From contig JAPYUK010000007.1 in the NCBI GenBank assembly GCA_029936155.1, positions 11,289-49,696 of the forward strand: a DNA stretch of 38,408 nucleotides, given 5' to 3'. Origin of the DNA: Dehalococcoidia bacterium (GTDB lineage: Bacteria; Chloroflexota; Dehalococcoidia; Lucifugimonadales; Lucifugimonadaceae). Under the pieces are notes generated by a model. The model saw only the letters and a program-made list of their open reading frames with translations, did not search any database and was not told where the DNA came from. This document shows positions 16,945 through 25,943 of the stretch, piece after piece; the stretch's first letter is position 1, and every line of letters begins with the position of its first letter. A program made the translations under genes and the position numbers.

Positions 16945-16994
16945 GAATAGACCCCTCTCTTCACCTAATCATGATGAAGACGAGGGGTCTATTC
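16945..16994 (+). terminator. Large hairpin after the clp gene, terminator-like
   Basis: A 13-bp perfect inverted repeat, GAATAGACCCCTC (16945-16957) with its complement at 16982-16994, encloses a further 6-bp pair (TCTTCA 16958-16963 with TGAAGA 16975-16980). This gives a 19-bp stem with one bulged C and an 11-nt loop. It begins 16 nt after the clp stop. The run of T expected of a Rho-independent terminator is weak, so it may act as a transcription stop, an mRNA-stabilising end, or both. Confidence 0.55.
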
Positions 16995-17019
16995 GCGTTA
17001 ACTCCCGTAAGATGCTGAG

Positions 17020-17652
17020 GTGTCAGATCAACCAGCTTCAGCAACAAGAGAATCTGACGTTCGACCCACTCGACGATCGTCCAGCAAACTCGCTGTATTC
17101 GTAGTGAAGCACCATCGCGCCTATCAAATGACTATCTGGACTGTCGTAGTCCTTTCAATTCTTGGCGGAACAATCGCGTGGTTGGGCGGTTGGCTCGACG
17201 TGCAGGATGCCGGGTACTGGGGGGCGTTCGTAGTCAACCTGGTCGGCTCGGCAGCGGTGGTAATTCCGGTGCCCGGTCTGGCAGCAGTCTGCGCCGCCGC
17301 CGCCCCAGACATAGGACTTAGTTTCGTGTTGCTCGCCGCAACAGGTGCCGCAGGATCGACTATCGGCGAACTAACCGGTTATCTCGCGGGCTACGGCAGT
17401 CAGGGTATCATCCAGAAATCACGGTACTATTCACGTATACGTTGGTGGGTACGCCGACGCGGCGGCTTCGCACTGTTCATTCTTGCGGTGATACCAAATC
17501 CGCTCTTCGATATCGGTGGAATTGCCGCCGGATCACTGGGCTACCCACTACCAAAATTCTTTTTGTGGGTTGGAATGGGCAAAGTCATCAAGTTTTTGGT
17601 CGTCGCCTATGCCTGTCGCCAATCGATATCGTGGCTTGTTGATCTCGTTTAG
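17020..17652 (+). CDS. VTT (SNARE-associated/DedA-like) membrane protein, copy 1
   Basis: A 210-residue polytopic membrane protein of the VTT-domain family (DedA/YdjX/TMEM64 relatives), implicated in lipid or ion movement across the membrane. Hydrophobic segments lie around 40-58, 68-90, 98-118, 150-170 and 180-205. The family's GELTGYLAG segment and the re-entrant VIPNPLFDIGGIAAG are present. It starts with GTG at 17020, with no strong ribosome-binding site. The next gene, 5 nt downstream, is a clear paralogue, so this is a tandem duplication. The substrate cannot be inferred. Confidence 0.82.
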   Translation: MSDQPASATRESDVRPTRRSSSKLAVFVVKHHRAYQMTIWTVVVLSILGGTIAWLGGWLDVQDAGYWGAFVVNLVGSAAVVIPVPGLAAVCAAAAPDIGLSFVLLAATGAAGSTIGELTGYLAGYGSQGIIQKSRYYSRIRWWVRRRGGFALFILAVIPNPLFDIGGIAAGSLGYPLPKFFLWVGMGKVIKFLVVAYACRQSISWLVDLV

Positions 17653-17657
17653 ATCTT

Positions 17658-18374
17658 TTGGTTCTCGCTATTTGTCTTGATTTGGGTTACCCCAGAGTAT
17701 TTGTTTTGTCGGACTCTTCTCGACCGGAAATATTGGATGCAGCCGATCCCGCGCACAGTAGCGAGGGCGATGGGAGCTCGAACGCCGGTCTTGAGCTAAA
17801 GGGCTTCCAATTGTGGCTGTCGAACAACCGAGATCGGGTATTTCGACTTTCAATCATTACATTTGTGTTTGCATTTGTGATTGTTGGTGCGATTCTGTGG
17901 CTCACCGGTAGCTTGAATCTGGAGAATGTCGGGTATGGCGGCGTATGGATCGTCAGCTTCATCGCCGCTGGATCGATCATTCTGCCTGTGCCGGGATCTG
18001 CAGCAGTCTGCGCCGCCACCGTCCCCAATCTTGGACTGAATCCGCTGATCATCGGGATAGTTTCCGCTTCAGCCGAAGCACTCGGTGAAATGACCGGATA
18101 CCTGGCAGGTCTCTCGGGTCGGTCTCTATTTGAGCGGAACAGGTACTACCCTAAAGTGCATCGACTGGTGATACGACGTGGCGGTGTGATCTTGTTTATC
18201 GGTGCCATCATTCCTAACCCGCTGTTCGACGTGATCGGAATAGCGGCGGGCAGTATCGGGTATCCGATCAAGCGATTTCTTGCCGTTGTATTTGTGGCTA
18301 AGGCGATTAAGTCGACAGGCATCGCATACGCCTGCTTCTGGGGCATCGAGTGGATTCAAGGACTGGTTGGATGA
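17658..18374 (+). CDS. VTT (SNARE-associated/DedA-like) membrane protein, copy 2
   Basis: A 238-residue paralogue of the preceding gene. The shared core includes GEMTGYLAGLSG, the VIRRGGVILFIGAIIPNPLF segment with VIGIAAGSIGYP after it, and the same order of hydrophobic helices. Copy 2 carries a longer, acidic and Ser/Ala-rich N-terminus. The first possible start is TTG at 17658, 5 nt after copy 1; other TTG codons (for example 17706) are possible, since the first 45 residues are not conserved. Its stop overlaps the ispDF start (ATGA), so it is probably translated together with the isoprenoid gene. Confidence 0.8.
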   Translation: MVLAICLDLGYPRVFVLSDSSRPEILDAADPAHSSEGDGSSNAGLELKGFQLWLSNNRDRVFRLSIITFVFAFVIVGAILWLTGSLNLENVGYGGVWIVSFIAAGSIILPVPGSAAVCAATVPNLGLNPLIIGIVSASAEALGEMTGYLAGLSGRSLFERNRYYPKVHRLVIRRGGVILFIGAIIPNPLFDVIGIAAGSIGYPIKRFLAVVFVAKAIKSTGIAYACFWGIEWIQGLVG

Positions 18375-19585
18375 CAGGTAATTCTACCCAAATGGGCGTC
18401 GTGATAGTGGCTGCTGGACGAAGCTCTCGTATGGGCGGCGTCGATAAACAGACAATGCTTCTTGGCGATGAGTCGGTGATCGCTCATTCGCTCAGGGTGT
18501 TTGAAACTTTTGACGAGGTCGGCGTAGTGGTTCTGGTGATGTCTGCCGAAAATCTCGAAGAAGGGAAGATCACTGTAGCCGATGGCAAATTTGCAAAAGT
18601 TATCGACGTTGTGGCCGGCGGCGAACGTCGTCAGGACTCTGTAAAGATCGGATTTGACGTGCTTGCCAGTCAGGCTGAAGTTGCACCTGATTTTGTTGCC
18701 GTGCATGATGGCGCAAGGCCGTTCATCGATCATGAGATGCTCTCACGAGGATTGGCAACAGCTCAGAAAATCGGAGCTGCGATAGCTGCGGTTCCCGTGA
18801 AAGACACGATCAAGCTCGCCCCGCATCGGGTGGTCACCGAGACTCCTGATAGGGCGAGCATGTGGGCGGTTCAAACCCCTCAGATATTTCGCTTCGACGT
18901 GCTGAAGACGGCACATGAAATGACCGACGAGGACGCCACGGACGATGCGTCAATGGTCGAATCGGTTGGCGGGCTCGTCGCGATATTCGAAGGTTCGAAC
19001 GACAACATTAAGATCACAACCCCCGAAGACCTCGAACTTGCGACGCTTATTTTCGACCGACGTGGTGGCTCGCACGGAACTACCGGTGGTGAGCCTGTAT
19101 CAGGCTCACGCTTCGGCATCGGATTCGATGTCCACAGCTTTACGAGTGGCGGCCCTATGCGCCTGGGCGGAGTCGATATCGAGTTCGATGAACGCCTAGA
19201 CGGTCACTCCGACGGTGACGTGCTGTTCCATTCGATCGCCAGTGCAATTCTTGGAGCCGCAGGTCTTGGCGATCTTGGCGGCAGGTTTCCATCTTCAGAC
19301 GAGCGCTACGCCAATTTCAACTCCGCTCGATTCATCGCCGAGTCAGCACGTTTGGCTAGGGAAGTTGGATGGCTGGTCGATCATGTCGATGCTACGATCA
19401 TTGCTCAGAAACCTCGACTCGCAGCCGAAACGCCCAAAATGGTGGCGCAAATCAAAGCGATTCCCGGCCTCGAAAACTCAAGTATTAACGTAAAAATAAC
19501 ATCGACCGATCACGTCGGCGCGATAGGCGCGGGCGAGGGCATCGCAGCCCAGGCCATCGCAACACTAACTCCAAGCACAAAGTAA
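18371..19585 (+). CDS. ispDF: Bifunctional IspD/IspF (MEP pathway)
   Basis: A fusion of 2-C-methyl-D-erythritol 4-phosphate cytidylyltransferase (IspD, about 1-230) and 2-C-methyl-D-erythritol 2,4-cyclodiphosphate synthase (IspF, about 245-404). IspD motifs are VVIVAAGRSSRMGG near the N-terminus and FVAVHDGARPF. IspF motifs are FGIGFDVHSF (Asp and His zinc ligands), LDGHSDGDVLFHSI and ITSTDHVGAIGAGEGI. It catalyses steps three and five of isopentenyl diphosphate synthesis; IspE for step four is not in the window. I chose the ATG at 18371, which overlaps the stop of the upstream gene, over a GTG at 18350. It is followed by cysS after 13 nt, a common neighbour. Confidence 0.96.
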   Translation: MTGNSTQMGVVIVAAGRSSRMGGVDKQTMLLGDESVIAHSLRVFETFDEVGVVVLVMSAENLEEGKITVADGKFAKVIDVVAGGERRQDSVKIGFDVLASQAEVAPDFVAVHDGARPFIDHEMLSRGLATAQKIGAAIAAVPVKDTIKLAPHRVVTETPDRASMWAVQTPQIFRFDVLKTAHEMTDEDATDDASMVESVGGLVAIFEGSNDNIKITTPEDLELATLIFDRRGGSHGTTGGEPVSGSRFGIGFDVHSFTSGGPMRLGGVDIEFDERLDGHSDGDVLFHSIASAILGAAGLGDLGGRFPSSDERYANFNSARFIAESARLAREVGWLVDHVDATIIAQKPRLAAETPKMVAQIKAIPGLENSSINVKITSTDHVGAIGAGEGIAAQAIATLTPSTK

Positions 19586-19598
19586 CCCGTCGAAACGA

Positions 19599-20966
19599 AT
19601 GATCCAGCTCTACAACTCACTCACCCGCACCAAAGAAGATTTCGAACCGCTCGGTGACGAGGTAAAAATGTACGTTTGCGGCGTGACCGTTTACGACGAT
19701 TCTCACCTTGGTCATGCACTGAGCAGCATCATTTTCGACGTACTTGACCGGTACCTAGAATTCCGTGGTTATACGGTCAAGAAAGTTCAGAATTTCACCG
19801 ATGTTGATGACAAGATTATCAACCGGGCGAGTGCCGACGACGTTCCGTGGGAAGAGATAACTGAGAAGTACATCGAGTCTTTCTTCAAGTCGATCGACGG
19901 GCTGAACGTCAGACGGGCGACGCTGCACCCCAGAGCGACTGAGGACATGCCGGAGATTATCGGCTTGATCGAACGATTGGTAGACGGCGGTTCGGCTTAC
20001 GAGTTGAACGGATCTATTTACTACCGAGTTCGGAGCAAGTCCGATTACGGCAAGCTGAGCGGTCAAAACATCGACGAAATGCTGGTTGCGACTGGGAGCG
20101 ATATCGAAGACGGAAAAGAAGATCCCGCCGACTTCGCCCTGTGGAAAGCTGTAAAGCGGCACGAACCAAAGTGGGACAGCCCATGGGGACCGGGCCGACC
20201 AGGCTGGCACATCGAGTGCTCGGCAATGGCGTTCAAGCATCTGGGTGAGCAGATCGATATTCACGGCGGCGGACTCGATCTAATATTTCCGCACCACGAA
20301 AACGAGATTGCGCAAAGTGAATCGGCGTCAGGTCGAGTGCCATTTGCGGGTACGTGGATGCATAACGGCATGCTTCGAATTGCCGACGGCCAGGAGATGA
20401 GCAAGTCGCTTGGGAACGCGTTCAATGTGAACTCCGCTTTGGACGAGTTCAGCTCGGATGCAATCCGATTATGGATTTTGCAAAGCCACTATCGATCCAA
20501 TCCACTCCTCGATAAGAAATTGATCGGTGGTGCCGAACGATCGATGCGACGCATCCGAAACGCCGTTGAAGCAGAGACGGTTGAGTCTGAAAAATCTCTG
20601 GACCCAACGTCGTTCAAGCGGCGATTTACCGAGGCGATGGACGACGATCTCAACTCGCCACAAGCGCTTGCCGCGATATTCGACCTGTGCCGCAAGATGA
20701 ACCAGAGCCGCGACCGCGGGACCAATGTTTCAAAGGCCGCTGACCTCGTGCATGAGCTGACGGGTGTGCTTGGTTTCACGCTCGAAGCTCCGCCACAAAA
20801 AGAGGATGGCCTGAGCGATGACGCAATCAACGATTTGATTGAGCAGCGAAAAATAGCTCGCAACGAGAAGCGTTGGGGGGATGCCGACGCGGTCCGAGAT
20901 CAACTCGATGCAGTCGGCATTTCCATCGCCGACTCCGGCGGTGAAACCACCTGGACTAGGGATTAG
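19599..20966 (+). CDS. cysS: Cysteinyl-tRNA synthetase
   Basis: Class I aminoacyl-tRNA synthetase that charges tRNA-Cys. The 455-residue protein has MYVCGVTVYDDSHLGHA (zinc-ligand Cys27; HIGH-type HLGH 36-39), WHIECSAMAFKHLG and GGGLDLIFPHHENEIAQSE with further zinc ligands. The KMSKS loop reads EMSKSLGN (266-273), with Glu replacing the first Lys. The C-terminal DALR-type helical domain follows. It is 13 nt downstream of ispDF, an ispD/ispF-cysS arrangement seen in several phyla. Secure assignment. Confidence 0.97.
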   Translation: MIQLYNSLTRTKEDFEPLGDEVKMYVCGVTVYDDSHLGHALSSIIFDVLDRYLEFRGYTVKKVQNFTDVDDKIINRASADDVPWEEITEKYIESFFKSIDGLNVRRATLHPRATEDMPEIIGLIERLVDGGSAYELNGSIYYRVRSKSDYGKLSGQNIDEMLVATGSDIEDGKEDPADFALWKAVKRHEPKWDSPWGPGRPGWHIECSAMAFKHLGEQIDIHGGGLDLIFPHHENEIAQSESASGRVPFAGTWMHNGMLRIADGQEMSKSLGNAFNVNSALDEFSSDAIRLWILQSHYRSNPLLDKKLIGGAERSMRRIRNAVEAETVESEKSLDPTSFKRRFTEAMDDDLNSPQALAAIFDLCRKMNQSRDRGTNVSKAADLVHELTGVLGFTLEAPPQKEDGLSDDAINDLIEQRKIARNEKRWGDADAVRDQLDAVGISIADSGGETTWTRD

Positions 20967-21058
20967 CGTAGGCTGCAGCGCCTCCTCTTCCAGCGGGCGA
21001 GGGTTGGGGCGAGGGAGATACGGACTTCTGCTCTCAATGATAGCCGCCACTTCCGCGT

Positions 21059-21110
21059 CCCGCGCGAAGTGCATCCGTAGCTGAGGGATCTAGGGAGGCG
21101 ATGCGCGGGT
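21059..21110. repeat. Intergenic repeat, copy A
   Basis: A GC-rich block between the convergent cysS and PEP-synthase-like genes. It resembles the block at 31960-32010: both share the frame CCCG-x-G-x-GAAGT, then CATC, then GAGGGATCT and a downstream CGCG, with scattered differences and small gaps. The similarity was judged by eye and is roughly two thirds or more over about 45 nt. Confidence 0.45.
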
Positions 21111-21139
21111 CGTTGGCGAGATTGCCGAAAAAACGTCCC

Positions 21140-23737
21140 CTAAACCAGCGGATTTAGCATGACTGTACCCGCGCTTCCATCCACGGTGATCATCTGCCCG
21201 TCAGCGATCTTTGATGTCGCTTCTTTGGTCTGGATCACGCACGGAATGCCGTACTCTCGCGAAATCAGCGAAGCATGCTGAAAGTTGTCTCCGCCATCGA
21301 GCACCAATGCCCCGATCAGTGGGAATACCGGAACCCAGTCAGGCCCAGTATTTTCCGTCACGAGGATGCTGCCCTTTTTCACATCCGGCGGTCGGGACGT
21401 ACGGGTAATCACGACACGAGCTGTGCCGGTGAATGCCCCCGGCGACGAAGCCTCACCGTGAAGAGTTAACCCGTCCTCACTGAGCCCTCGCAGCGGCTCG
21501 TCCTTGTCATTATCCTTCTCTTTTTCCGGCGGTTTGATACCGATAAAGTCCGGACGTTCGAGCTTCGAATTTTCTTCCCGTTCAGCCTTGGCCTCGGCAA
21601 CCGACCAACGTAACCCCGAGTAGTCATCAGACGATACCGCATCGTCCATCTCAGCAAGTCGCAGGTAGAAAACATCGTCGGCCGCATCGATCCATTCTCC
21701 GCGTACCAGCGCCATCCCCACCCTGTTGATCGACTCTCGATACTCGCCATAGGTGCGTTGCTCAATTAGGTAGTTGTGCCCCTCCATCATCTTCGTGTGG
21801 TGGGTCACCTTGATCAACTCGAACTCGAATTTCTTGAGTAGATCGCTGTTACGTCCGATTTTTTTACGCACAGCCCGAATTGCAGATTTACGCTTTTCAA
21901 CGAGCTTCGGGTGGTCACGCTGCTGCTTTTCAGGATCCTGCCGGGCAAAAGAACCGATCGAGTCGAGCGGTATTTCGGGCTGCATGTTCCAGGTTGGGTC
22001 CGGCGGCTTCCACGCCGAACCGTATCCAATTCCGTTGCGGCAGCCCCAGGTCTTCAATAGTGACCTGAACCTCGTTCGGAATTTTCTCAACGCGGGTCGA
22101 AACCCATTGCCTCTGGTGAACAACGCCTGATAGTCACGAGTGCTAAATACTTCGCTCAACCACGGATCAGATTTCACCAACACTGCCAGACCGATCAGTC
22201 GTTTAGTCACGCGCGACGTCATGTGATCAAGCCCGAGCACGAGATCAGCTGCCTCGATCTCTGGACGACCGGTGATTTTAGAAAACAGGGAACCCATTTT
22301 GTTATCTGACGCTTTGAAACCCGCCCAAGCGCGCCAGTGCAGATCATTCATGTGATCGGCTCCGACTCCCATCGCCCGGCGCAGATTCGCCACAAGCTCG
22401 GGGATCGGCGCATCGTTCGCTGGCCGCGTAGCCTCGAGATTTCCAAGATTTCTGAGCAGGACTGGTTCAACCTCTTCGTAGTAGTAAGTTGTTCCCTTTT
22501 CGAGATATCGACGACCCTTGAGATGGTGCTTAAACAACGTTGACTTAGTCATCTCAGAATCCCGAGACGATGCAGCGTTGTAGAGATAGCCATTCACGAC
22601 TTTTTTCAGGTCGTTTTTACCCATGTCCTCGCCGACAGTATCCATCGATCGCTTGCCGGCAACCGCCGACATGAGGGTCATATCGATCACAAGTGGAAGA
22701 ATCGGCTCGTGCCCACCCACAATCCAGTGCAGTTTTTCTTCTTCTGGGTTGTCCCACTCGACTGGAAACTCCGTGGTCTTTTCGGCACCTGTGGTGATGG
22801 GGCGGGATTGGAGAATGTGAACGACATGATCCTTGACGGCGAACTCAATATCTCGGTCGTCACCAGACGATTTTTTTATTGCTGTTGCAACCTTCGCAAC
22901 TGCCAGCAGGTTCGCGTCAGAAAGTGCTGGAGCGCTGCGGGTTTCGGAAGGGACAGGCACAAGTTCTAGTTCACCCGCAGAAGGTGATGTGAACATCCAT
23001 TCTTTGTCGATGACGTTGCGGTTGGAGATTTCCGATCCGTCTGGTGTAAGCACGAAAGAATCGGAAAGAGCATGACCCGCCACCACACTCTCGCCCAGTC
23101 CGAGAGCGACGTTGATCAGGATCTGGTCTGCGCCATCTCGCGGATCGCGTGTGAAAACCACTCCACCCGCGTCGGCGTTGATGAACTCCATCACGAGAAT
23201 CCCCATCAGCCCAGATTCATGCGATATCCCCTGGTACGCCCGATACGAAATTGCTCTTCCCGAGTAGTAGGAATCCCAAACATCACGAATTCGTTGGAGC
23301 ACCGATTCTGCATCGGTCGGATCCATGAAAGTCTCATACAATCCGGCGAACGACTTGTCTTCGAGGTCTTCAGTGGTCGCAGACGAACGCACCGCCAGAT
23401 TTGTCGAAGGTGCCATGGCCACTCGTTTTGTAACTTCAGCAACGAGCTCAGGCGGTGTTGGCAGTGACCCGATAAGTTTGGTTATCGAATCCGAAGCTTC
23501 TTCTGCAGATGAAGGAACTTCTGGGTCAACATCGGCAAGTAATTCGGCAATCCGGGTCTTTACCGGTTCGATGAAGATTGCGTACGCTCCGACATGAATT
23601 GCGAAGCCGTAAGGCACCTGTACACCCTGTCGCATCAGTTCAGAAATCGATGCGGCTTTCCCGCCAACTATCGAAACCTCGAGAGCATCCGGAGAATCAA
23701 GTTCGACGATGAAAGAGAACGATTTTGGGGATGACAT
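21140..23737 (-). CDS. PEP synthase/rifampin phosphotransferase-like ATP-dependent dikinase
   Basis: A protein of about 865 residues from the chosen start. The N-terminal region is the PEP/pyruvate-binding ATP-grasp domain (VGGKAASISELMRQGVQVPYG, LAVRSSATTEDLEDKSFAG, DAGGVVFTRDPRDGADQI). The C-terminus is the swivelling phosphohistidine domain, with GGDNFQHASLISREYGIPCV and the expected catalytic His, 45 residues from the end. The C-terminal PEP-utilising TIM barrel of PEP synthase is absent; the central 400 residues are a different domain. This is the layout of rifampin phosphotransferase, so the protein probably phosphorylates an unknown small molecule. Start: Met at 23737 is preferred, since a longer start at 23788 would lie in the terminator T-tract of secG. 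A TAATAT box 14 nt upstream of the ATG suggests a leaderless transcript. Confidence 0.85.
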   Translation of the reverse strand: MSSPKSFSFIVELDSPDALEVSIVGGKAASISELMRQGVQVPYGFAIHVGAYAIFIEPVKTRIAELLADVDPEVPSSAEEASDSITKLIGSLPTPPELVAEVTKRVAMAPSTNLAVRSSATTEDLEDKSFAGLYETFMDPTDAESVLQRIRDVWDSYYSGRAISYRAYQGISHESGLMGILVMEFINADAGGVVFTRDPRDGADQILINVALGLGESVVAGHALSDSFVLTPDGSEISNRNVIDKEWMFTSPSAGELELVPVPSETRSAPALSDANLLAVAKVATAIKKSSGDDRDIEFAVKDHVVHILQSRPITTGAEKTTEFPVEWDNPEEEKLHWIVGGHEPILPLVIDMTLMSAVAGKRSMDTVGEDMGKNDLKKVVNGYLYNAASSRDSEMTKSTLFKHHLKGRRYLEKGTTYYYEEVEPVLLRNLGNLEATRPANDAPIPELVANLRRAMGVGADHMNDLHWRAWAGFKASDNKMGSLFSKITGRPEIEAADLVLGLDHMTSRVTKRLIGLAVLVKSDPWLSEVFSTRDYQALFTRGNGFRPALRKFRTRFRSLLKTWGCRNGIGYGSAWKPPDPTWNMQPEIPLDSIGSFARQDPEKQQRDHPKLVEKRKSAIRAVRKKIGRNSDLLKKFEFELIKVTHHTKMMEGHNYLIEQRTYGEYRESINRVGMALVRGEWIDAADDVFYLRLAEMDDAVSSDDYSGLRWSVAEAKAEREENSKLERPDFIGIKPPEKEKDNDKDEPLRGLSEDGLTLHGEASSPGAFTGTARVVITRTSRPPDVKKGSILVTENTGPDWVPVFPLIGALVLDGGDNFQHASLISREYGIPCVIQTKEATSKIADGQMITVDGSAGTVMLNPLV

Positions 23738-23786
23738 AGCGAGGGATATTACACGCGACCAGAAATCGGCTATGGATAAAAACGAC

Positions 23787-23814
23787 AAAAAAACAGGCGC
23801 TTTATGGGCACCTG
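23787..23814 (-). terminator. Rho-independent terminator after secG
   Basis: On the minus strand a 7-bp stem (CAGGTGC with GCGCCTG, one G-U pair; 23814-23808 and 23800-23794) closes a 7-nt loop and is followed by seven T residues (23793-23787). It begins about 32 nt after the secG stop. Confidence 0.75.
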
Positions 23815-23845
23815 TGGTACTCGTACTTGCTCGATAGAGCGAACG

Positions 23846-24061
23846 CTAACTAAATCGTACGTTGGCGATTGCTATGCCGACAAACACGAACGCCAGAACA
23901 ATGGTCGCCCGGAACAACAACTGCTCGACACCACGTCGAGATCGGAACGTGCTGGAAGCTTCACCGAACAAGGATGACCCGGAGCCGCGTGCCTGCAGGA
24001 GCAATACGCTGATAAGCGTGATTGCGACGATCATAAGTATGACGCTAAATACGGTTTCCAT
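23846..24061 (-). CDS. secG: Preprotein translocase subunit SecG
   Basis: A 71-residue membrane protein with the SecG pattern. The first transmembrane helix (about 3-22) ends in LLLQARGSGSSLFGEA, then the conserved FRSRRGVEQLLFRATIVLA leads into the second helix (50-70). It assists SecYE in protein export. It is followed by a good Rho-independent terminator and preceded by a 6-bp inverted repeat, so it may be transcribed alone or as the end of a gatB unit. Confidence 0.93.
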   Translation of the reverse strand: METVFSVILMIVAITLISVLLLQARGSGSSLFGEASSTFRSRRGVEQLLFRATIVLAFVFVGIAIANVRFS

Positions 24062-24072
24062 GAATTTTCCCG

Positions 24073-24090
24073 AGCGCTATCTTAAGCGCT
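24073..24090 (-). repeat. Short inverted repeat between gatB and secG
   Basis: AGCGCT (24073-24078) is repeated inverted at 24085-24090 around a 6-nt loop, 12 nt upstream of the secG start. It has no T-tract. It could be a weak stop for gatB or a leader hairpin for secG. Confidence 0.35.
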
Positions 24091-24213
24091 AATTGGTGAA
24101 CAACTATCTATGTTAAGACTATGAAGCCGGTCTCGCCACAGTTCGCCGCATATGAATGCAACGCCCAATGCCGAAGTTGCCGGTAAATCAGGCCGCAACG
24201 TGTGAGAAAATCG

Positions 24214-25689
24214 CTACTGGGCGGCTAACTTCTCTTTGATAATTTCCGTTGCCTGAACAGGATCGGCCTGACCGCGAGTCGCCTTCATCACTTGACCCAT
24301 CAACGACTTGAGCGCAACTTCTTTTCCACCAAGATAATCGGCAACAGCCTTTTCATTGTTCGCTATGACTTCATCAATGATAGGCCCGAGCGAATCAGCC
24401 CCAGAAACAACACCCAGCCCGAGTTCTTCGATGATCACTTCAGGCGCTGTGCCCTTGTTGAACATCACCTCGAACACCTGCTTGGCCGAGTTGTTGTTTA
24501 GTTCTCGCTTACGGAACTTTTCTACAAGAGTAGCCAACGCTTCTGGTGAGACCCTAGTGTCGGACATGTTCGTGATTTCATTCTCGTTCATCAAGCGAGC
24601 CATCTCACCGTTGAGCCAGTTAGCGGCCGCCTTGGCGAACGAATGCTTCGCGTCGTTCGCTGATGCTTTTAGACCCGCGCATACCGACTCGAAGTAATCG
24701 GCTGTCGAGCGCATTGCGGTCAGCAACTCGGCGTCGTATTCACTCAAGCCCCACTCGGATATGAAGCGGCTTTTTCGTGCGAGAGGGAGCTCTGGCATCT
24801 TCGCCTGTGTGCTTTCGATCCAGTCTTCGCTGATGATCAGCGGCGGAATGTCTGGCTCCGGGAAGTAACGGTAGTCGTTAGCTTCCTCTTTGCTGCGTTG
24901 AGAGTTCGTAATGCCGGTGCCATCGTCCCAACCACGGGTTTCCTGAATGATCCGTTCACCGCTCTCGTAGCAGGTGATCTGTCGTTCGATTTCATATTCA
25001 ACGGCCCGCACAATCGCCCGGATGCGATTCATGTTCTTCACTTCGACCTTGGTCGTGAGTTCGGTGCTGCCCTTTGGTCGGACGCTGATGTTAGCGTCGC
25101 AGCGAAACGAACCTTCTTCCATGTTCGCCGTGCCAACACCCAGATAGCGGATGATGTGCTGGAGATTGTTGATGTACGACTCGACCTGTTCGGACGTGTG
25201 CATATCAGGCTCGGTAACCACCTCCATAAGAGGCGTACCGGCGCGATTAATATCAAGAAGCGAGTGAACGGTGCCACCCTGCGGACCTTCAACGTGAATC
25301 AGGCGAGCGACATCTTCTTCCATGTGGACACGATTGATCCGCACACGCACTGGTTCGTCTAGAGGTAGATCGACGTAGCCTTCGTAGCAAATCGGCTCGT
25401 CCATCTGGGTGATCTGGTAACCCTTCATCAGGTCGGGGTAGGTGTAGTTTTTCCGGTCGAACTTGGTGATGCGGGCGATATTGCAGTTGATCGCCATACC
25501 GATCATCATGGCGTACTCAACGGCGGTTTCGTTGACTACCGGAAGCGTGCCGGGAAGCGCCATGCTGACAACATCGACGAGTGTGTTCGGCTCAGCAGTC
25601 TGGTACTCGGCGCTGGATGTGCCGAACATTTTGCTGCGCGTCTTTAGCTGGATGTGGGTTTCAAGACCAATTACTGCTTCGTACTCCAC
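24214..25689 (-). CDS. gatB: Asp-tRNA(Asn)/Glu-tRNA(Gln) amidotransferase subunit B
   Basis: The 491-residue tRNA-binding/kinase subunit of the GatCAB amidotransferase. It opens with YEAVIGLETHIQLKTRSKMF and carries TKFDRKNYTYPDLMKGYQIT, LLDINRAGTPLMEVVTEPDM and RCDANISVRPKG; the C-terminal tail domain (LAALVEKF-type helices, KSLMGQVMKATRGQADP) is complete. It activates the glutamate or aspartate on misacylated tRNA before amidation. gatA and gatC are not adjacent, so the complex is encoded at more than one locus. Secure assignment. Confidence 0.97.
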   Translation of the reverse strand: MEYEAVIGLETHIQLKTRSKMFGTSSAEYQTAEPNTLVDVVSMALPGTLPVVNETAVEYAMMIGMAINCNIARITKFDRKNYTYPDLMKGYQITQMDEPICYEGYVDLPLDEPVRVRINRVHMEEDVARLIHVEGPQGGTVHSLLDINRAGTPLMEVVTEPDMHTSEQVESYINNLQHIIRYLGVGTANMEEGSFRCDANISVRPKGSTELTTKVEVKNMNRIRAIVRAVEYEIERQITCYESGERIIQETRGWDDGTGITNSQRSKEEANDYRYFPEPDIPPLIISEDWIESTQAKMPELPLARKSRFISEWGLSEYDAELLTAMRSTADYFESVCAGLKASANDAKHSFAKAAANWLNGEMARLMNENEITNMSDTRVSPEALATLVEKFRKRELNNNSAKQVFEVMFNKGTAPEVIIEELGLGVVSGADSLGPIIDEVIANNEKAVADYLGGKEVALKSLMGQVMKATRGQADPVQATEIIKEKLAAQ

Positions 25690-25943
25690 AAGCTACCTTC
25701 CGTTGACTAATAATTCTCCTGTTCAATGCGGTGGGAGAATGGATTGACTGGAACCGTCGATTAGAACTTGGCTAACGATTCATTCTAGTCGAAATATGGT
25801 GTCCTAAATTTGAATATAGCACCGGGTTGGCTTAGTCTCTGCGATTAAGTCTGTGCGCTGATATCGATGTGGTTGGGTACCTTTAGCTGCGGTGGGGTCG
25901 GTCGATCGAACACTCACTATGCCGCGCGACGCCGCAAAAAAAG
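25690..25943. other. Intergenic stretch between gatB and the cupin gene
   Basis: About 250 nt between divergent genes with no convincing coding frame. It must hold the gatB promoter on the minus strand, but I could not single one out. Confidence 0.4.

Noticed and set aside
18880-18900. GGCGGTTCAAACCCCT, similar to a tRNA T-arm
   Set aside because: It lies inside the IspD coding region and no acceptor or anticodon stem can be formed around it.
20967-21058. GC-rich run with GAGGGTTGGGGCGAGGGAG as a G-quadruplex or a known REP
   Set aside because: Similar strings occur in many genomes, but one imperfect copy is not enough to name it.
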